DNA of 64,000 nucleotides from Spongiactinospora sp. TRM90649 (lineage in GTDB: Bacteria > Actinomycetota > Actinomycetes > Streptosporangiales > Streptosporangiaceae): NCBI RefSeq assembly GCF_029382225.1, contig NZ_JARLTC010000030.1:62001-126000 (forward strand), written 5' to 3'. The position numbers were made by a program, and so were the translations under genes. The notes under the pieces were generated by a model that was not told where the DNA came from, did no database searches, and worked only from the letters and a program-made list of their open reading frames with translations. This document shows, in pieces, positions 48,479-57,407 of this stretch. Within the stretch, counting starts at the first letter, position 1. Each line of letters starts with the position of its first letter.

Positions 48479-49528
48479 TCAGACGCGTTCGGCCGCGCCC
48501 GCGCCGAAGACCTCGTCGCGGACGAGGGTCAGCGCCGTGACGACCGCACCCGACAGGATCGGGTTGCCCGCGACGGTGCTCACCCTGACCTGGACAGGTA
48601 CCGGTGACCGTTCCGCCAGCCGCCCGGCCACCATGGCGGCCATCTCCTCGCCGCCCCCGACGCCGGTGTCACCGGCCAGCACGACCAGGCCGGGATCGAG
48701 CACCGCGACCGGCGCCAGCGCCACACTGGCGATCCGCTCCGCCACCTCGTCCGGCGGCAGGGCGCCGAGCACCCCGGGGGCGACCAGGTCGCAGCTCGGG
48801 ACGCCGCCCGGTTCTAGGAAGCTGACCTCGCCCGCGCCGCCGGACACCCCCCGGCGCAACCGCCCGCCGAGCACGACGGCGGAGCCGAGCCCCTCGTCCA
48901 GCCACAGCAGCACGAAGTCGTCGCGCCCCTCGGCGACCCCTTCGGCGTGTTCGGCCACGGCCACCAGGTTGACGTCGTTCTCCAGGATCACCGGGACGTC
49001 CAGCAGGTGCCGCAGCGCCGCCAGCGACCCCGGCCCCCACCCCGGCACCTCGCTCACCCCCTGCAGGTCGCCGGTGCGGGGGTCCACCAGGCCTGGGACG
49101 CCCGCCACTACCGCGCGCAGGGCGCGTGATCCGGCCGCCCGCGCGATCGTGGCGGCGATCAGCGAGGGCAGATCACTCGGCGGGTCACCCGACAGCGGCC
49201 GGGTCGCGGTGCCCACCACTCCCCCGGTGATGTCCGCTACCGACACGTGGACCACGTCGCGGCGCACGTCCACCCCGGCGACGTGGGCGCGGGCGGCGAC
49301 CACGCCGTAGAGGCGGGCGTTGGGCCCGCGCCGGTCTCCCCCGCTCTCGCCCGTGACCTCGATCAGGCCGTTCACCTGGAGCCGCTCGATCAGGTCGGAC
49401 ACCGTCGGCCGCGACAGCCCGGTGAGCGCGCGGAGCTGCGGCGCGGTCAGTGACCCGTGCTCGACCAGCAGGTCGAGGACCAGCCGGTCGTTGATCGCCC
49501 GCGCGAGTTTGGGGGTCGCCGTCCTCAT
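48479..49528 (-). CDS. ROK-family transcriptional regulator
   Basis: A 349-residue sugar-responsive repressor. The winged helix is at residues about 15-70 (RLVLDLLVEHGSLTAPQLRA, then TGLSRPTVSDLIERLQVNGL). The ROK domain follows, with VVAGVPGLVDPRTGDLQG, ILENDVNLVAVAEHAEG and LGSAVVLGGRLRRGVSGGAGE. The Cys-rich zinc motif of ROK proteins (CxCGxxGC) is reduced to SCDLVAP, so zinc binding is probably lost. It is divergent from the MFS gene at 49601, with an AGGAA-N3-TTCCT dyad between them. A related dyad precedes the chitin oxidase gene at 59513. Confidence 0.88.
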   Translation of the reverse strand: MRTATPKLARAINDRLVLDLLVEHGSLTAPQLRALTGLSRPTVSDLIERLQVNGLIEVTGESGGDRRGPNARLYGVVAARAHVAGVDVRRDVVHVSVADITGGVVGTATRPLSGDPPSDLPSLIAATIARAAGSRALRAVVAGVPGLVDPRTGDLQGVSEVPGWGPGSLAALRHLLDVPVILENDVNLVAVAEHAEGVAEGRDDFVLLWLDEGLGSAVVLGGRLRRGVSGGAGEVSFLEPGGVPSCDLVAPGVLGALPPDEVAERIASVALAPVAVLDPGLVVLAGDTGVGGGEEMAAMVAGRLAERSPVPVQVRVSTVAGNPILSGAVVTALTLVRDEVFGAGAAERV

Positions 49529-49572
49529 CGCACCCTCTGTCCGTTCTGTGGTTCATCGGCCTGACTATTCAT

Positions 49573-49587
49573 CAGGAACCCTTCCTG
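49573..49587. promoter_or_regulatory. ROK-type operator CAGGAA-CCC-TTCCTG
   Basis: A perfect 6-3-6 inverted repeat between the divergent ROK and MFS genes, 14 bp before the MFS start. Its core AGGAA-N3-TTCCT is the same 13-bp frame as the site at 59464-59476. ROK repressors such as CsnR of Streptomyces bind AGGAAA/TTTCCT palindromes. Confidence 0.65.
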
Positions 49588-49600
49588 TTAATTTACCAGC

Positions 49601-50821
49601 ATGAGAGATCGGCACCAACGCGCGATCGCCGCGGTCTTCGCCGTGCACGGCGCGGTCGGCGGATCGTTCGCGACCCGCGTCCCCTGGCTGCAGGAACACC
49701 TCGCGATCGACACCCGCGCGCTGGGCTTCGCCCTGCTGTGCCAGCCCATCGGCGCCTTCGTCGCCATGCCGCTGGCCGGACGCCTGGCCTACCGGTTCGG
49801 CGGCCGGGCCACGACCCGGGCGCTGCTCGCCATGTGGACCGCGCTGCTGGCGCTGCCCATGCTCGCCCCCGGCCCGATCTGGCTGGGGATGGTCTTCCTG
49901 CTGTGCGGCGCTTCGGCGGGCATGTCCGATGTCGCGATGAACGCCCAGGGCGTGACCATCGAACGGCGGCTCGGCCGTTCCATCATGTCCGGCCTGCACG
50001 GCATGTGGAGCGTGGGCAACCTGGCCGGAGCCGGGATCGGCGCGGTGGCCGCGCACTTCGGCGTGGACGCCCGGCTGCACCTGTCCGTCATGGCGGCGGC
50101 CCTGGTGGCCACGGGTCTTCGGGTGAGCCGTCCGCTGCCCGAGGCCCGGCCCGCGCCGGGCGAGCAGGCCCCGCCGCGCTTCGCCGTGCCGCCGCGCGCC
50201 GTCCTGGCCGTGGGGCTGATCGGGTTCTGCGCGACGTTCGCCGAATGGGGGGCCAGCGGCTGGGCGGCGCTCTACCTGAAGGACGTCACGGGCGCGAGCC
50301 CCGGCGTGGCCGCGGCCGGATACGCGGTGTTCGCCCTGTTCATGGTGACCACCCGGCTGAGCGGTGACGGGCTGGTCCGCAAGGTGGGCCCGGTCGCGGC
50401 GGTACGGGCCAGTGGCGCGACGGCCGTGCTCGGCGGGCTGTTGATCGTGACCGGCCGCGTCCCGGCGGTGGTCATCGCCGGATTCGCGCTGATGGGCCTG
50501 GGGCTCGCGGTCATCGTGCCGCTGGTCTTCGCGGCGGCGGGGCGAGCCGGTCCCACTCCGGCGCAGGGGGTCGCGGGCGTCGCCACGATCACCTACCTCT
50601 CCGGCCTGATCGCTCCCCCGGTGACCGGGTGGCTGGCCGGAGCCGTCGCCTTCCCGTTCGCGTTCGCGCTGGTCACGGCGCTGATGGCGGCCATGGCCTG
50701 TGCGGCGGGCGTACTCCGGCCTCGTCATCAAGGCGGAGGGCGATCATCCGGTACGACGATGAAAGACGACCGGGCCGTTGCGAGAATCAACGCGTCACCT
50801 GTCCAGGATTCGGAGACATGA
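49601..50821 (+). CDS. MFS transporter, 12-helix type
   Basis: A 406-residue major facilitator. Conserved pieces are FATRVPWLQEHLAIDTRALG in helix 1-2, PLAGRLAYRFGGRATTR (motif A) and SGLHGMWSVGNLAGAGIGAV in helix 5, as in sugar/fucose-type and YbjJ-like permeases. It is divergent from the ROK regulator with a shared dyad, so it may move the sugar or a compound that the regulator senses. The last 30 residues (RSSGTTMKDDRAVARI) are a soluble tail. One base separates its stop from the S12 hydrolase start, so they form an operon. Confidence 0.85.
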   Translation: MRDRHQRAIAAVFAVHGAVGGSFATRVPWLQEHLAIDTRALGFALLCQPIGAFVAMPLAGRLAYRFGGRATTRALLAMWTALLALPMLAPGPIWLGMVFLLCGASAGMSDVAMNAQGVTIERRLGRSIMSGLHGMWSVGNLAGAGIGAVAAHFGVDARLHLSVMAAALVATGLRVSRPLPEARPAPGEQAPPRFAVPPRAVLAVGLIGFCATFAEWGASGWAALYLKDVTGASPGVAAAGYAVFALFMVTTRLSGDGLVRKVGPVAAVRASGATAVLGGLLIVTGRVPAVVIAGFALMGLGLAVIVPLVFAAAGRAGPTPAQGVAGVATITYLSGLIAPPVTGWLAGAVAFPFAFALVTALMAAMACAAGVLRPRHQGGGRSSGTTMKDDRAVARINASPVQDSET

Positions 50822-50822
50822 G

Positions 50823-52127
50823 ATGCCTTTAGTCCGCAGGATCGTGACCGCCGGGCTCGCCGCCGCCCTCGTCACCGCCCCGGTGCCCGCGATGGCCGCC
50901 GTCCCGGCCCCCGAGAGCGCCACGACGAAAACCCAGTCGTCCGACCTGTCCGCGATCGACCGCGCCGCCCTCAGCCGGACGCTCGGCGCGGTGGTCGAGG
51001 CGGGCATGTACGGCACATATTCGACCGTGCGGGAAGGCCGCGAGGAGTGGCGCGGCGCGGCGGGCGTGGCCGACGTCCATGCCAAGCGTCCGGTACGCCC
51101 CGGCCTGCTGCACCGCGTCGGCAGCATCACCAAGACCTTCACCGCCGTGGCCGTGCTGCAACAGGTGGCCAGGGGCGCGGTCGACCTCGACGCCCCCATC
51201 GCCCGCTACCTGCCCGACCTGGGTGAGCGGGGCCGCACCGTCACCGTGCGGATGGTGCTCAACCACACCAGCGGCATCGGCGACTACGTGCTCCCCGCCT
51301 TCCCCTCCCTCGCCCGCAACGACCCGGCGAGCCTCTTCGACAACCGCTTCCTGCGGCGCACGCCGGCGGAACTCGTGCGGTTCGGCCTGGACGCGCCGCC
51401 GACCGGCGCGCCCGGCGAGAGGTGGTCCTACTCCAACACCAACTACATCATCGCCGGGCTGCTGCTGGAGAAGGTCACCCGCACCCCGGCCGAGGTCTAC
51501 ATCACCAAGAACGTGATCGGGAAGGCCGGGCTGAAGCACACCTCCTTCCCGCGCACGCCGGTCATCCCCGGGCCGCACTCCAAGGCCTACGAGAACCTCT
51601 ACGGGCTGATCGACCCGCCGCGCGACTTCAGCGTCTACGACATGTCGTGGGCGGGCACGGCGGGCGCGGTGGTCTCCACCATGGAGGACCTCAACGCCTT
51701 CTACCGCGCGCTGCTCACCGGCAGGATCCTCGGCGAGCGCGAACTGGCGGAGATGCGGCGCACCGTGCCCGTGTACGACGAGCAGGGGAACGTGGTCCTG
51801 GACTACGGCCTGGGCCTCTACCGTCAGGCCACCCCCTGCGGCGGCTTCTGGGGGCACGACGGCGCGGTGTTCGGCCACGGCACCATGTCGCTGTCCAGCG
51901 AGGACGGCCGGCGGCAGATCTCCATGGGGGTCAACCTGATGAAGTACCAGCGGATCGGCGAGGACGGCCGGATCCAGCCGCACCCGATCGACTTCGCGAG
52001 CGCCGATCACCTGCTCCAGGCGCTGTGCGGGCCGGGGAGCGCGGTCGCGCCGGAGGCACCGGGTGCACGGTCGGCGCCGGCCGTCCAGGTGTTCCCGACC
52101 AGCCGGCTGTGGGGCCGGGCCGGCTGA
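50823..52127 (+). CDS. Secreted serine hydrolase, beta-lactamase/DD-peptidase family (S12)
   Basis: A 434-residue exported protein. The signal peptide is residues 1-26 (IVTAGLAAALVTAPVPAMA). The serine-active-site motifs are SxxK in VGSITKTF near residue 100, YxN in WSYSNTNY near 205 and HxG in GHDGAVFGHG near 345. This is the layout of class C-like beta-lactamases, DD-carboxypeptidases (R61 type) and esterases. The ATG at 50823 follows GGAG at 7 nt. Co-transcription with an MFS gene does not fix the substrate; cell-wall peptide or a small ester or amide is possible. Confidence 0.88.
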   Translation: MPLVRRIVTAGLAAALVTAPVPAMAAVPAPESATTKTQSSDLSAIDRAALSRTLGAVVEAGMYGTYSTVREGREEWRGAAGVADVHAKRPVRPGLLHRVGSITKTFTAVAVLQQVARGAVDLDAPIARYLPDLGERGRTVTVRMVLNHTSGIGDYVLPAFPSLARNDPASLFDNRFLRRTPAELVRFGLDAPPTGAPGERWSYSNTNYIIAGLLLEKVTRTPAEVYITKNVIGKAGLKHTSFPRTPVIPGPHSKAYENLYGLIDPPRDFSVYDMSWAGTAGAVVSTMEDLNAFYRALLTGRILGERELAEMRRTVPVYDEQGNVVLDYGLGLYRQATPCGGFWGHDGAVFGHGTMSLSSEDGRRQISMGVNLMKYQRIGEDGRIQPHPIDFASADHLLQALCGPGSAVAPEAPGARSAPAVQVFPTSRLWGRAG

Positions 52128-52146
52128 CCCCTGCCCCTCGGCAGGC

Positions 52147-53484
52147 TCAGCCGAGCGGGGGCAGCACGTCCTTCTGCAGGGTGAGCAGGTGGTCGGTCAT
52201 CGCGATGGCGCGCGGATAGGAGTCGACGGTCGGGTCGAGCAGCACGGCCTGGATCAGCGCGTCCTTCGAACGCTCGCGATACGCCTCGATGATCAGCTTG
52301 TGCACCGACAGCTGGGTGCGCAGGACGGCGGCGAGGGCCTCGGGCAGCGGGCGCATCTCGCGAGGGCGGACGCCGTCCGGGCCGACCACCGCCGGGACCT
52401 CGACCACCGAGTCGGCCGGCAGATTGGGGATCGCCCCGCCGTTGACCACGTTGACGGCGTGGATGATCCGCTCGTCGCCGCTCAGGCCCTCGATGACCGG
52501 CACACCGTGCTCGATCGACGGCACCAGCTCGGCCTCGCGCGGGTCCGGCGGCGGCGCGGGCGGCGGCTCCGACCAGGGCCGGTCGGTGTCGCCGTCGGCG
52601 ATCTCGTAGATGAACCTCGGGGCCGCGCCCGTCTCCCACGGGTGGCCCCTGGCGGGGTCGTAGTAGTACTGCACGCCCGACAGCACGAAGTCGTGCCCCC
52701 AGGCAAGGTACTCGCCGTAGTGGTTGGCGCTGGGCGAGGGCCAGCGGCCGAACCGCCGCAGGATCACCCTGCCGAGTGCCAGTTCGTGCCAGCGGACCAG
52801 TTCGTCGCCGCGCGCCTCCGCCTCACGCAGGCGGGGGTAGAGGTCCTCCCCCGTGCGTGCGTCGCGCAGCGACTCGAAGACGGTGAAGTGGTTGATCCCC
52901 GCCGCCCACGCCTCCAGGTGCTCGTCCTCGATGCCGAGCAGGGCGCAGACCTGTTCGCGCCCCTTGACGATGCCGTGGCACAACCCCACGGCCCTGACCT
53001 GTGTCAGCGCGCCGACCGCCTCGACCAGGCGGTTCTCCGGATTGGTGTAGTTGAGCAGCCAGGCGTCGGGGGCCAGGCGCTCGATCGCGCGGGCCACCTC
53101 CATCAGCGGCGGGATGTTGCGCAGGGTGTGGAAGATGCCGCCGACGCCGCCGTTCTCACCGTAGGGCTGCTTGAAGCCGTACATCCTCGGCACGTGGAAG
53201 TCCATCGCCCAGTAGTGCTCGCGGCGGTGCTCGAAGCAGGTCACCACGAAAGCGGCGTCGCGCACCGCCGTGTCGAGATCGGCGGTGGCGGTGACCTGGA
53301 CGGCACGGCCGAGGCGGTCGTTGAGGTGGCGGGCGTAGCCGAGGGTGCGGTCCACGGCCTCGGCGTCCACGTCCATGAGGCACACGTCGAACGGACGGGC
53401 GGCGAGGGGCCGGGAGAGGAAGAGGTCGCGAAGCGTGGCGGGGCCGAAGCAACGGCTCCCGGCTCCGATGAGTGCGATCTTCAC
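52147..53484 (-). CDS. Glycoside hydrolase family 4 enzyme (NAD+ and Mn2+ dependent)
   Basis: A 445-residue GH4 enzyme, with the unusual redox mechanism that needs NAD+ and a divalent metal. The dinucleotide motif is IALIGAGSRCFGPA at the N terminus. The NPEN motif (LLNYTNPENRL) and the metal-binding CHGI motif (VGLCHGIVKG) are intact, and GINHF follows. GH4 members are alpha-glucosidases, alpha-galactosidases, alpha-glucuronidases or 6-phospho-glycosidases; the specificity cannot be read here. It converges with the S12 hydrolase gene. Upstream at about 53540-53550 an AT-rich stretch and a TTCCTG half site may be its promoter. Confidence 0.92.
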   Translation of the reverse strand: MKIALIGAGSRCFGPATLRDLFLSRPLAARPFDVCLMDVDAEAVDRTLGYARHLNDRLGRAVQVTATADLDTAVRDAAFVVTCFEHRREHYWAMDFHVPRMYGFKQPYGENGGVGGIFHTLRNIPPLMEVARAIERLAPDAWLLNYTNPENRLVEAVGALTQVRAVGLCHGIVKGREQVCALLGIEDEHLEAWAAGINHFTVFESLRDARTGEDLYPRLREAEARGDELVRWHELALGRVILRRFGRWPSPSANHYGEYLAWGHDFVLSGVQYYYDPARGHPWETGAAPRFIYEIADGDTDRPWSEPPPAPPPDPREAELVPSIEHGVPVIEGLSGDERIIHAVNVVNGGAIPNLPADSVVEVPAVVGPDGVRPREMRPLPEALAAVLRTQLSVHKLIIEAYRERSKDALIQAVLLDPTVDSYPRAIAMTDHLLTLQKDVLPPLG

Positions 53485-53619
53485 GAAATCTCCCGCCGGT
53501 CAGGGGGGCAGTTGGGCATTGTCGCCTGATCTGTTCCTGTATAGATAAATACGTCCGGAACGAAGCCGCCGTCCACACCATTCCACACGGAGTCGGATGA
53601 ATATCGCCCGCGACCGTGC

Positions 53620-54255
53620 TCACGCCTCCGGGCGGGCACCGCCGCGACGCCGTCCGGCGGCCACCCAGATTCCCGCGCCGACGACCACGACCGCGGCCCC
53701 CGCGAGCCACACCCAGCCGGGCACGCCCTGCTCCGCGGACTGGAGCTCGCCGGACGCATCCACCGGGGAGACCGGAGGCGCGGCGGACGTGCTCGCCGCG
53801 TCGCTCGGGGTGGTCTCGGCGCTCTCGGTGGCTTCGGGAATTGCAGTGGCCTCGGGGCTCTCGCTCTTCGGGGCGTCCACCTTGAAGGGGATCTCGCCCT
53901 CGATCGGGTGACCGTCGGTCGAGACCACGCGCCAGGCGATCACATAGCGCCCGGAGGCAAGCGGCTCCGGCACGGTCGCCACGACCGTGTGGCCGTCGGC
54001 CTCGGGCTTGTCGAGCTTCACCTGCTCGCCGCCGGTGTCGTGCAGCACGACGACGGGGAACTTGATGCCGGAGGTGAAGTCCAGCTTGATCTCCTTCAGC
54101 TCGGAGACCTTGGCGTCCTTGGCGGGCGAACTGCTCTTGAGGCGGTCGTGGGCCAGCGCGGCGGGCGCGGCGAAGGCCGCGGTGAAAGCGAGGGACAACG
54201 CGCAGCCGAGCGCGACCACAAGGCCGTCGCGTGCGATTCTCCGCACGAGTGTCAT
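53620..54255 (-). CDS. CopC-domain copper-binding protein, membrane anchored
   Basis: A 211-residue exported protein. The signal peptide ends at ALA, so the mature protein begins AHDRLKSSSPAKDAKV, with the N-terminal His typical of the CopC Cu(II) site. The domain closes with VVSTDGHPIEGEIPFKV, which holds the second His. A Ser/Thr/Ala-rich linker (about 130-175) and one C-terminal membrane helix (VWLAGAAVVVVGAGIWVA) follow. The ATG at 54255 follows GGAG at 7 nt. It lies 159 bp after a His-rich membrane gene on the same strand. No CopD domain is fused or adjacent. Confidence 0.87.
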   Translation of the reverse strand: MTLVRRIARDGLVVALGCALSLAFTAAFAAPAALAHDRLKSSSPAKDAKVSELKEIKLDFTSGIKFPVVVLHDTGGEQVKLDKPEADGHTVVATVPEPLASGRYVIAWRVVSTDGHPIEGEIPFKVDAPKSESPEATAIPEATESAETTPSDAASTSAAPPVSPVDASGELQSAEQGVPGWVWLAGAAVVVVGAGIWVAAGRRRGGARPEA

Positions 54256-54414
54256 TGGTGTGCTCCAAACAGGGACGGCCCAGGTGATTCCTGGGCATGA
54301 CAGGACCGGGGTGAACACGGGCCCGGCGACGATCCCGTGGCCGCCTCTCACGCGGCCGGGGCGTCCGGGCCGGGGGTGTGCCGGTCGCCGTCGTTCCTGA
54401 TCAGGGGCCAGGGG

Positions 54415-54999
54415 TCAGGCGGGCGAACCGGCGCGGCGGAGCATCGGCGGGCCGCGACGGTGAATGGGGGCCGTGACCTCGGGCGTCACGGACGGCGGGG
54501 GCGCGGCGGCGGGTACGGCCTGCCGTACCGGCGGCACGCGCACGGGCGCGAAGGCCCCGCGCGGGACGGCCGGCAGGGGCATCCGCCACAGCCTCGCCAT
54601 CAGCCACAGGGCGCTCTCGCCCCGATAGAGCCACCAGCCGGTCAGCAGCGCCACCACCAGGTGGGCCAGCGTCATGCCGCCGCCCGGATGCCCGTGCCCG
54701 GTGTCGAACACGACCAGCGGCGGGCCGTCGGGCGCACCCGGGGAGCGGTCGAACAGCTCGTGCAGCACGACCTGCGCGCCTACCGTGGCGGCGAGCACCA
54801 CGCCGGGGCCGCGCTCGCGGCGGCCCATCGCCCAGGCCAGCGTGAACGCGCCCGCGGCGCCCACCGCGAGCAGCGGAAACGTGACGATCCCGCCCCCCGC
54901 GAAGGCGTGACCCGCCATCGACACGACGACGCACACCGCCGCGAAGACGGCGGCCCGCGCCAGGCGCGTCGAGGACAGCCACGGGGACACGTCAGCCAT
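54415..54999 (-). CDS. Small polytopic membrane protein, possible copper link
   Basis: A 194-residue protein with four predicted membrane helices (AAVFAAVCVVVSMAGHAFAG, VTFPLLAVGAAGAFTLAWAM, VVLAATVGAQVVLHELF, MTLAHLVVALLTGWWLY) and a His/Gly-rich loop VFDTGHGHPGGGM that could bind metal. The cytoplasmic tail is Pro-rich. I do not recognise a named family, though similar proteins lie beside CopC/YcnI genes in actinomycetes. The start at 54999 follows an A/G-rich stretch. A perfect 9-bp inverted repeat lies 47 bp upstream. Confidence 0.7.
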   Translation of the reverse strand: MADVSPWLSSTRLARAAVFAAVCVVVSMAGHAFAGGGIVTFPLLAVGAAGAFTLAWAMGRRERGPGVVLAATVGAQVVLHELFDRSPGAPDGPPLVVFDTGHGHPGGGMTLAHLVVALLTGWWLYRGESALWLMARLWRMPLPAVPRGAFAPVRVPPVRQAVPAAAPPPSVTPEVTAPIHRRGPPMLRRAGSPA

Positions 55000-55383
55000 C
55001 CTCCCAGCCCACCTGATCGGTGGTCCAGCAGGCCCCGCCCACGACCTTTCGGTCGGCGGTCGATTTGACCGAAAGCATGTTTACGGGCATTGAGATTAGT
55101 ACGTTCCATAGTCGGACCGGATATCCGGATCGGCCTCGTCGCCGATCTGGAACGGCCCTCGATGTGCCCCCGGCGGGTGAGGGAGACCGGGTTGCCGATT
55201 CGCCTGCCGCGCGATGCCGCAGGTCAGCATTGTAATTACAGGGCCGATAATTCATGAGATGACGGATAAATCAGATGGTACCCGAGAGCAACTGCGATCC
55301 GTACAATGTCACCTCAATCCGGGTAAACAACAATAGCAAAACGGATGGAATATCAGGCCCGAAACCCCCCTTAGGAGCCTTCA
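55000..55383. other. AT-rich divergent intergenic region
   Basis: I see no gene in these 384 bases. They are much more AT-rich than the flanks, as expected for two divergent promoters (membrane protein and PEBP). They hold CTTTCGGTC (55046-55054) paired with GACCGAAAG (55067-55075), and the 12-bp palindrome CCGGATATCCGG (55117-55128). I could not fix -35/-10 boxes. Confidence 0.55.
55046..55075. promoter_or_regulatory. Perfect 9-12-9 inverted repeat before the copper-linked genes
   Basis: CTTTCGGTC and GACCGAAAG flank 12 bases, 47-76 bp upstream of the membrane protein start at 54999. Arms spaced about two helical turns apart suit a dimeric regulator. It does not resemble the usual CsoR box, so a link to copper is not shown. 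Confidence 0.45.
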
Positions 55384-55974
55384 GTGACCATCAAGCGAGT
55401 CATGCTCGGAACCCTGCTCATCGCGTTGAGCGCCGGTTCCACGATCGCCGCCGCCAGCCCCTCCGCCGCCCACCAGACGAACCGGGCCGCCTTCACGATC
55501 AGCAGCAGCGCCTTCGCGCCCGGCGGGCTGATCCCCAAGGAACACGAGTGCACCAGCAGCGGCACCGGTGACCCCCGCCAGCGCAACGAGTCCCCGCCGC
55601 TGTCCTGGGCGGGCGGACCGGCCGGCGCCCAGAGCTACGCGATCGTGATGCGCGACCTGGACAACTTCAACCTCATCCACTGGGTGATCTACGACATCCC
55701 GGTCGGCACGACCGCCCTGCCGCAGAACGTCGCCCACGTCTACCAGCCCACCGTCCCGGCGGGATCCCGCCAGGTCTACTACCGGGGCAGCGCCAGCCTC
55801 TTCGGCTACCAGGGCCCGTGCTCCCCGCGCACGATCAACACCTACGAGTTCGTGGTCTACGCCCTCAACCGGGCCCGCCTGACCGAACTGAACTCCAACT
55901 CCTCGACCTCCACCGCCGCCCGAGTCATCTCCAACGCCTCCCTCGGCACCGCGAGAATCACCGGCGAGTCATAA
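55384..55974 (+). CDS. Secreted PEBP-family (YbhB/YbcL-type) protein
   Basis: A 196-residue phosphatidylethanolamine-binding-protein relative. The signal peptide (VMLGTLLIALSAGSTIAAA) is followed by the family blocks FTISSSAFAPGGLIPKEHEC, NESPPLSWAGGPAGAQSYAI, MRDLDNFNLIHWVIYDIP and GYQGPCSP, which line the anion-binding pocket. Function of bacterial members is not firmly known; they bind small anions or phospholipids and some inhibit proteases or kinases. The GTG at 55384 follows AGGAG. A strong terminator lies 17 nt after the stop, so the gene is monocistronic. Confidence 0.9.
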   Translation: MTIKRVMLGTLLIALSAGSTIAAASPSAAHQTNRAAFTISSSAFAPGGLIPKEHECTSSGTGDPRQRNESPPLSWAGGPAGAQSYAIVMRDLDNFNLIHWVIYDIPVGTTALPQNVAHVYQPTVPAGSRQVYYRGSASLFGYQGPCSPRTINTYEFVVYALNRARLTELNSNSSTSTAARVISNASLGTARITGES

Positions 55975-55991
55975 CCTCACCACCCCACCCA

Positions 55992-56029
55992 ACGGCCGAG
56001 AGCGGGTCCCCCAAACCCGCCTCGGCCGT
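55992..56029 (+). terminator. Terminator of the PEBP gene
   Basis: ACGGCCGAG (55992-56000) pairs with CTCGGCCGT (56021-56029), and the inner GCGGGT (56002-56007) with ACCCGC (56015-56020). This gives a 15-bp stem with one bulged base, followed by CTCTTT. Confidence 0.85.
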
Positions 56030-56552
56030 CTCTTTCCCCCCGCCCGAACGGGGAAAAGACAGCACGGCGGCACTCGCGCCCCTATCCACGCCGGCAATGC
56101 CCTCCGGCTCCGCCCGACCGTCAGCCTGTGTGGCGCGACCCACGGCCGAAACGCCGATGCCCATCCCCCGGCACCACCCCAACCGACGAACCCCCCGCCA
56201 CCCCCCGCCCCCCTCCACCCGAGCACCGTCCCAACCCCACGACCACCGACAGCCGCTGCCCGGGGGGCTCGCTTTCTAGCGCGGTACCGTCCGGGGGAAC
56301 CGCCACCGCGACGGGGGGCAAGGCCGGCGCCGCAGCGTTCTTGGGGACCGGTGGTGCCTGCGGGCCGGGGCGGTGTGGGGCGGTGTCCTGGGTGGATGGG
56401 CGATGTCGCATCTCTTCGGTACCGCCATGCCGCTGACAATGCCGAGGCGACAACCGATCACCGACGGCATGACGGCATATACTCAGAGTTATCATGCGCC
56501 ACTTGCCCCCAACCGCCTGCCTTTCGGTGGGTGGCCGACGAGAGGAAATCGC
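56030..56552. other. Long C-rich intergenic region before the XRE regulator
   Basis: No gene that I can support lies in these 523 bases. The left two thirds are C/A-rich with low-complexity CCCC runs. Frames on both strands there are Pro/Arg-rich shadows. Near the right end a -10-like TATACT (56478-56483) lies 70 bp before the XRE start without a good -35 partner. Confidence 0.5.
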
Positions 56553-57407
56553 ATGAGTGACGGGGAGCCCAGTCCCACGGTTCGGCTTCGGCGGCTGGGG
56601 CGGGAGATGCGGAGGTTGCGGGAGGAGGCGGGGCGGACCATCCAGGATGTCGCGGGTGAGCTCGAATGGTCCACTTCGAAGATCTCGCGGCTGGAGAACG
56701 GGCTGACGCGGCGGCCCGATGTGCACGTGGTCCGGGTGTTGTGCGCGGCGTACGGGGTGGATGACGAGGAGGTCGCGGGGCGTCTGGTGGCGCTCGCGCG
56801 AGAGGCCCGGCGTCGTGGCTGGTGGGCCTCCTACCAGGACGTCTTTCCTGGGCCCTACGTCGGTCTTGAGGCCGAGGCCGCGTCGATCAAGTGTTTTCAG
56901 CTCGGGCTCATCCCCGGGCTGCTGCAGACCCCCGACTACGCGCGCGAGGTCACCCGGGCGACCGTTCCGGCGGACGATCCGGCGGAGATCGAGCGGCGGG
57001 TCGCGGGACGGATGGCGCGGCAGCGGATCCTGGAGAAGGACGATCCCACCCGGTTGTGGGCGGTCATCGACGAGGCGGCGCTGCTGCGCACCGTCCATCG
57101 GCCCCGGATACATCAGCGCCAGTTACGGCGGCTGATCGAGACGAGCCCGCTGGCGCACGTCAAGCTGCAGGTGCTGCCGATGTCGGCGGGGCCGCACGCC
57201 GGGCTCACCGGGCAGTTCGTGATCCTCGACTTCCCGGATCCGGCCGACGGGAGCGTCGTCTACCTGGAGACGGCGGCCGACGATCTCTACCTGGAGGAGA
57301 CGGGTCAGCTCGACCGGTTCCGGGGGATCTTCGAGCGGCTGACGGCGTCGGCGCTCAGTGCGGAGGCGTCGCTCGCCTACCTTTCCGAACTCGCCGACGA
57401 CACGTAA
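56553..57407 (+). CDS. XRE-family regulator with DUF5753 domain
   Basis: A 284-residue regulator common in Streptomyces and relatives. Residues about 10-70 are a helix-turn-helix (LGREMRRLREEAGRTIQDVA, then WSTSKISRLENGLTRRPDVH). Residues about 95-280 are DUF5753 (YVGLEAEAASIKCFQLGLIP, GLLQTPDYAREVTRA, LAHVKLQVLPMSAGPHAGLT). Such regulators usually precede a small DUF397 gene; none is found here. Instead the 3' end overlaps the convergent APH gene by 31 bp. The ATG at 56553 follows GAGAGG at 7 nt; the open frame to 56373 is not protein-like. The target is unknown. Confidence 0.9.
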   Translation: MSDGEPSPTVRLRRLGREMRRLREEAGRTIQDVAGELEWSTSKISRLENGLTRRPDVHVVRVLCAAYGVDDEEVAGRLVALAREARRRGWWASYQDVFPGPYVGLEAEAASIKCFQLGLIPGLLQTPDYAREVTRATVPADDPAEIERRVAGRMARQRILEKDDPTRLWAVIDEAALLRTVHRPRIHQRQLRRLIETSPLAHVKLQVLPMSAGPHAGLTGQFVILDFPDPADGSVVYLETAADDLYLEETGQLDRFRGIFERLTASALSAEASLAYLSELADDT

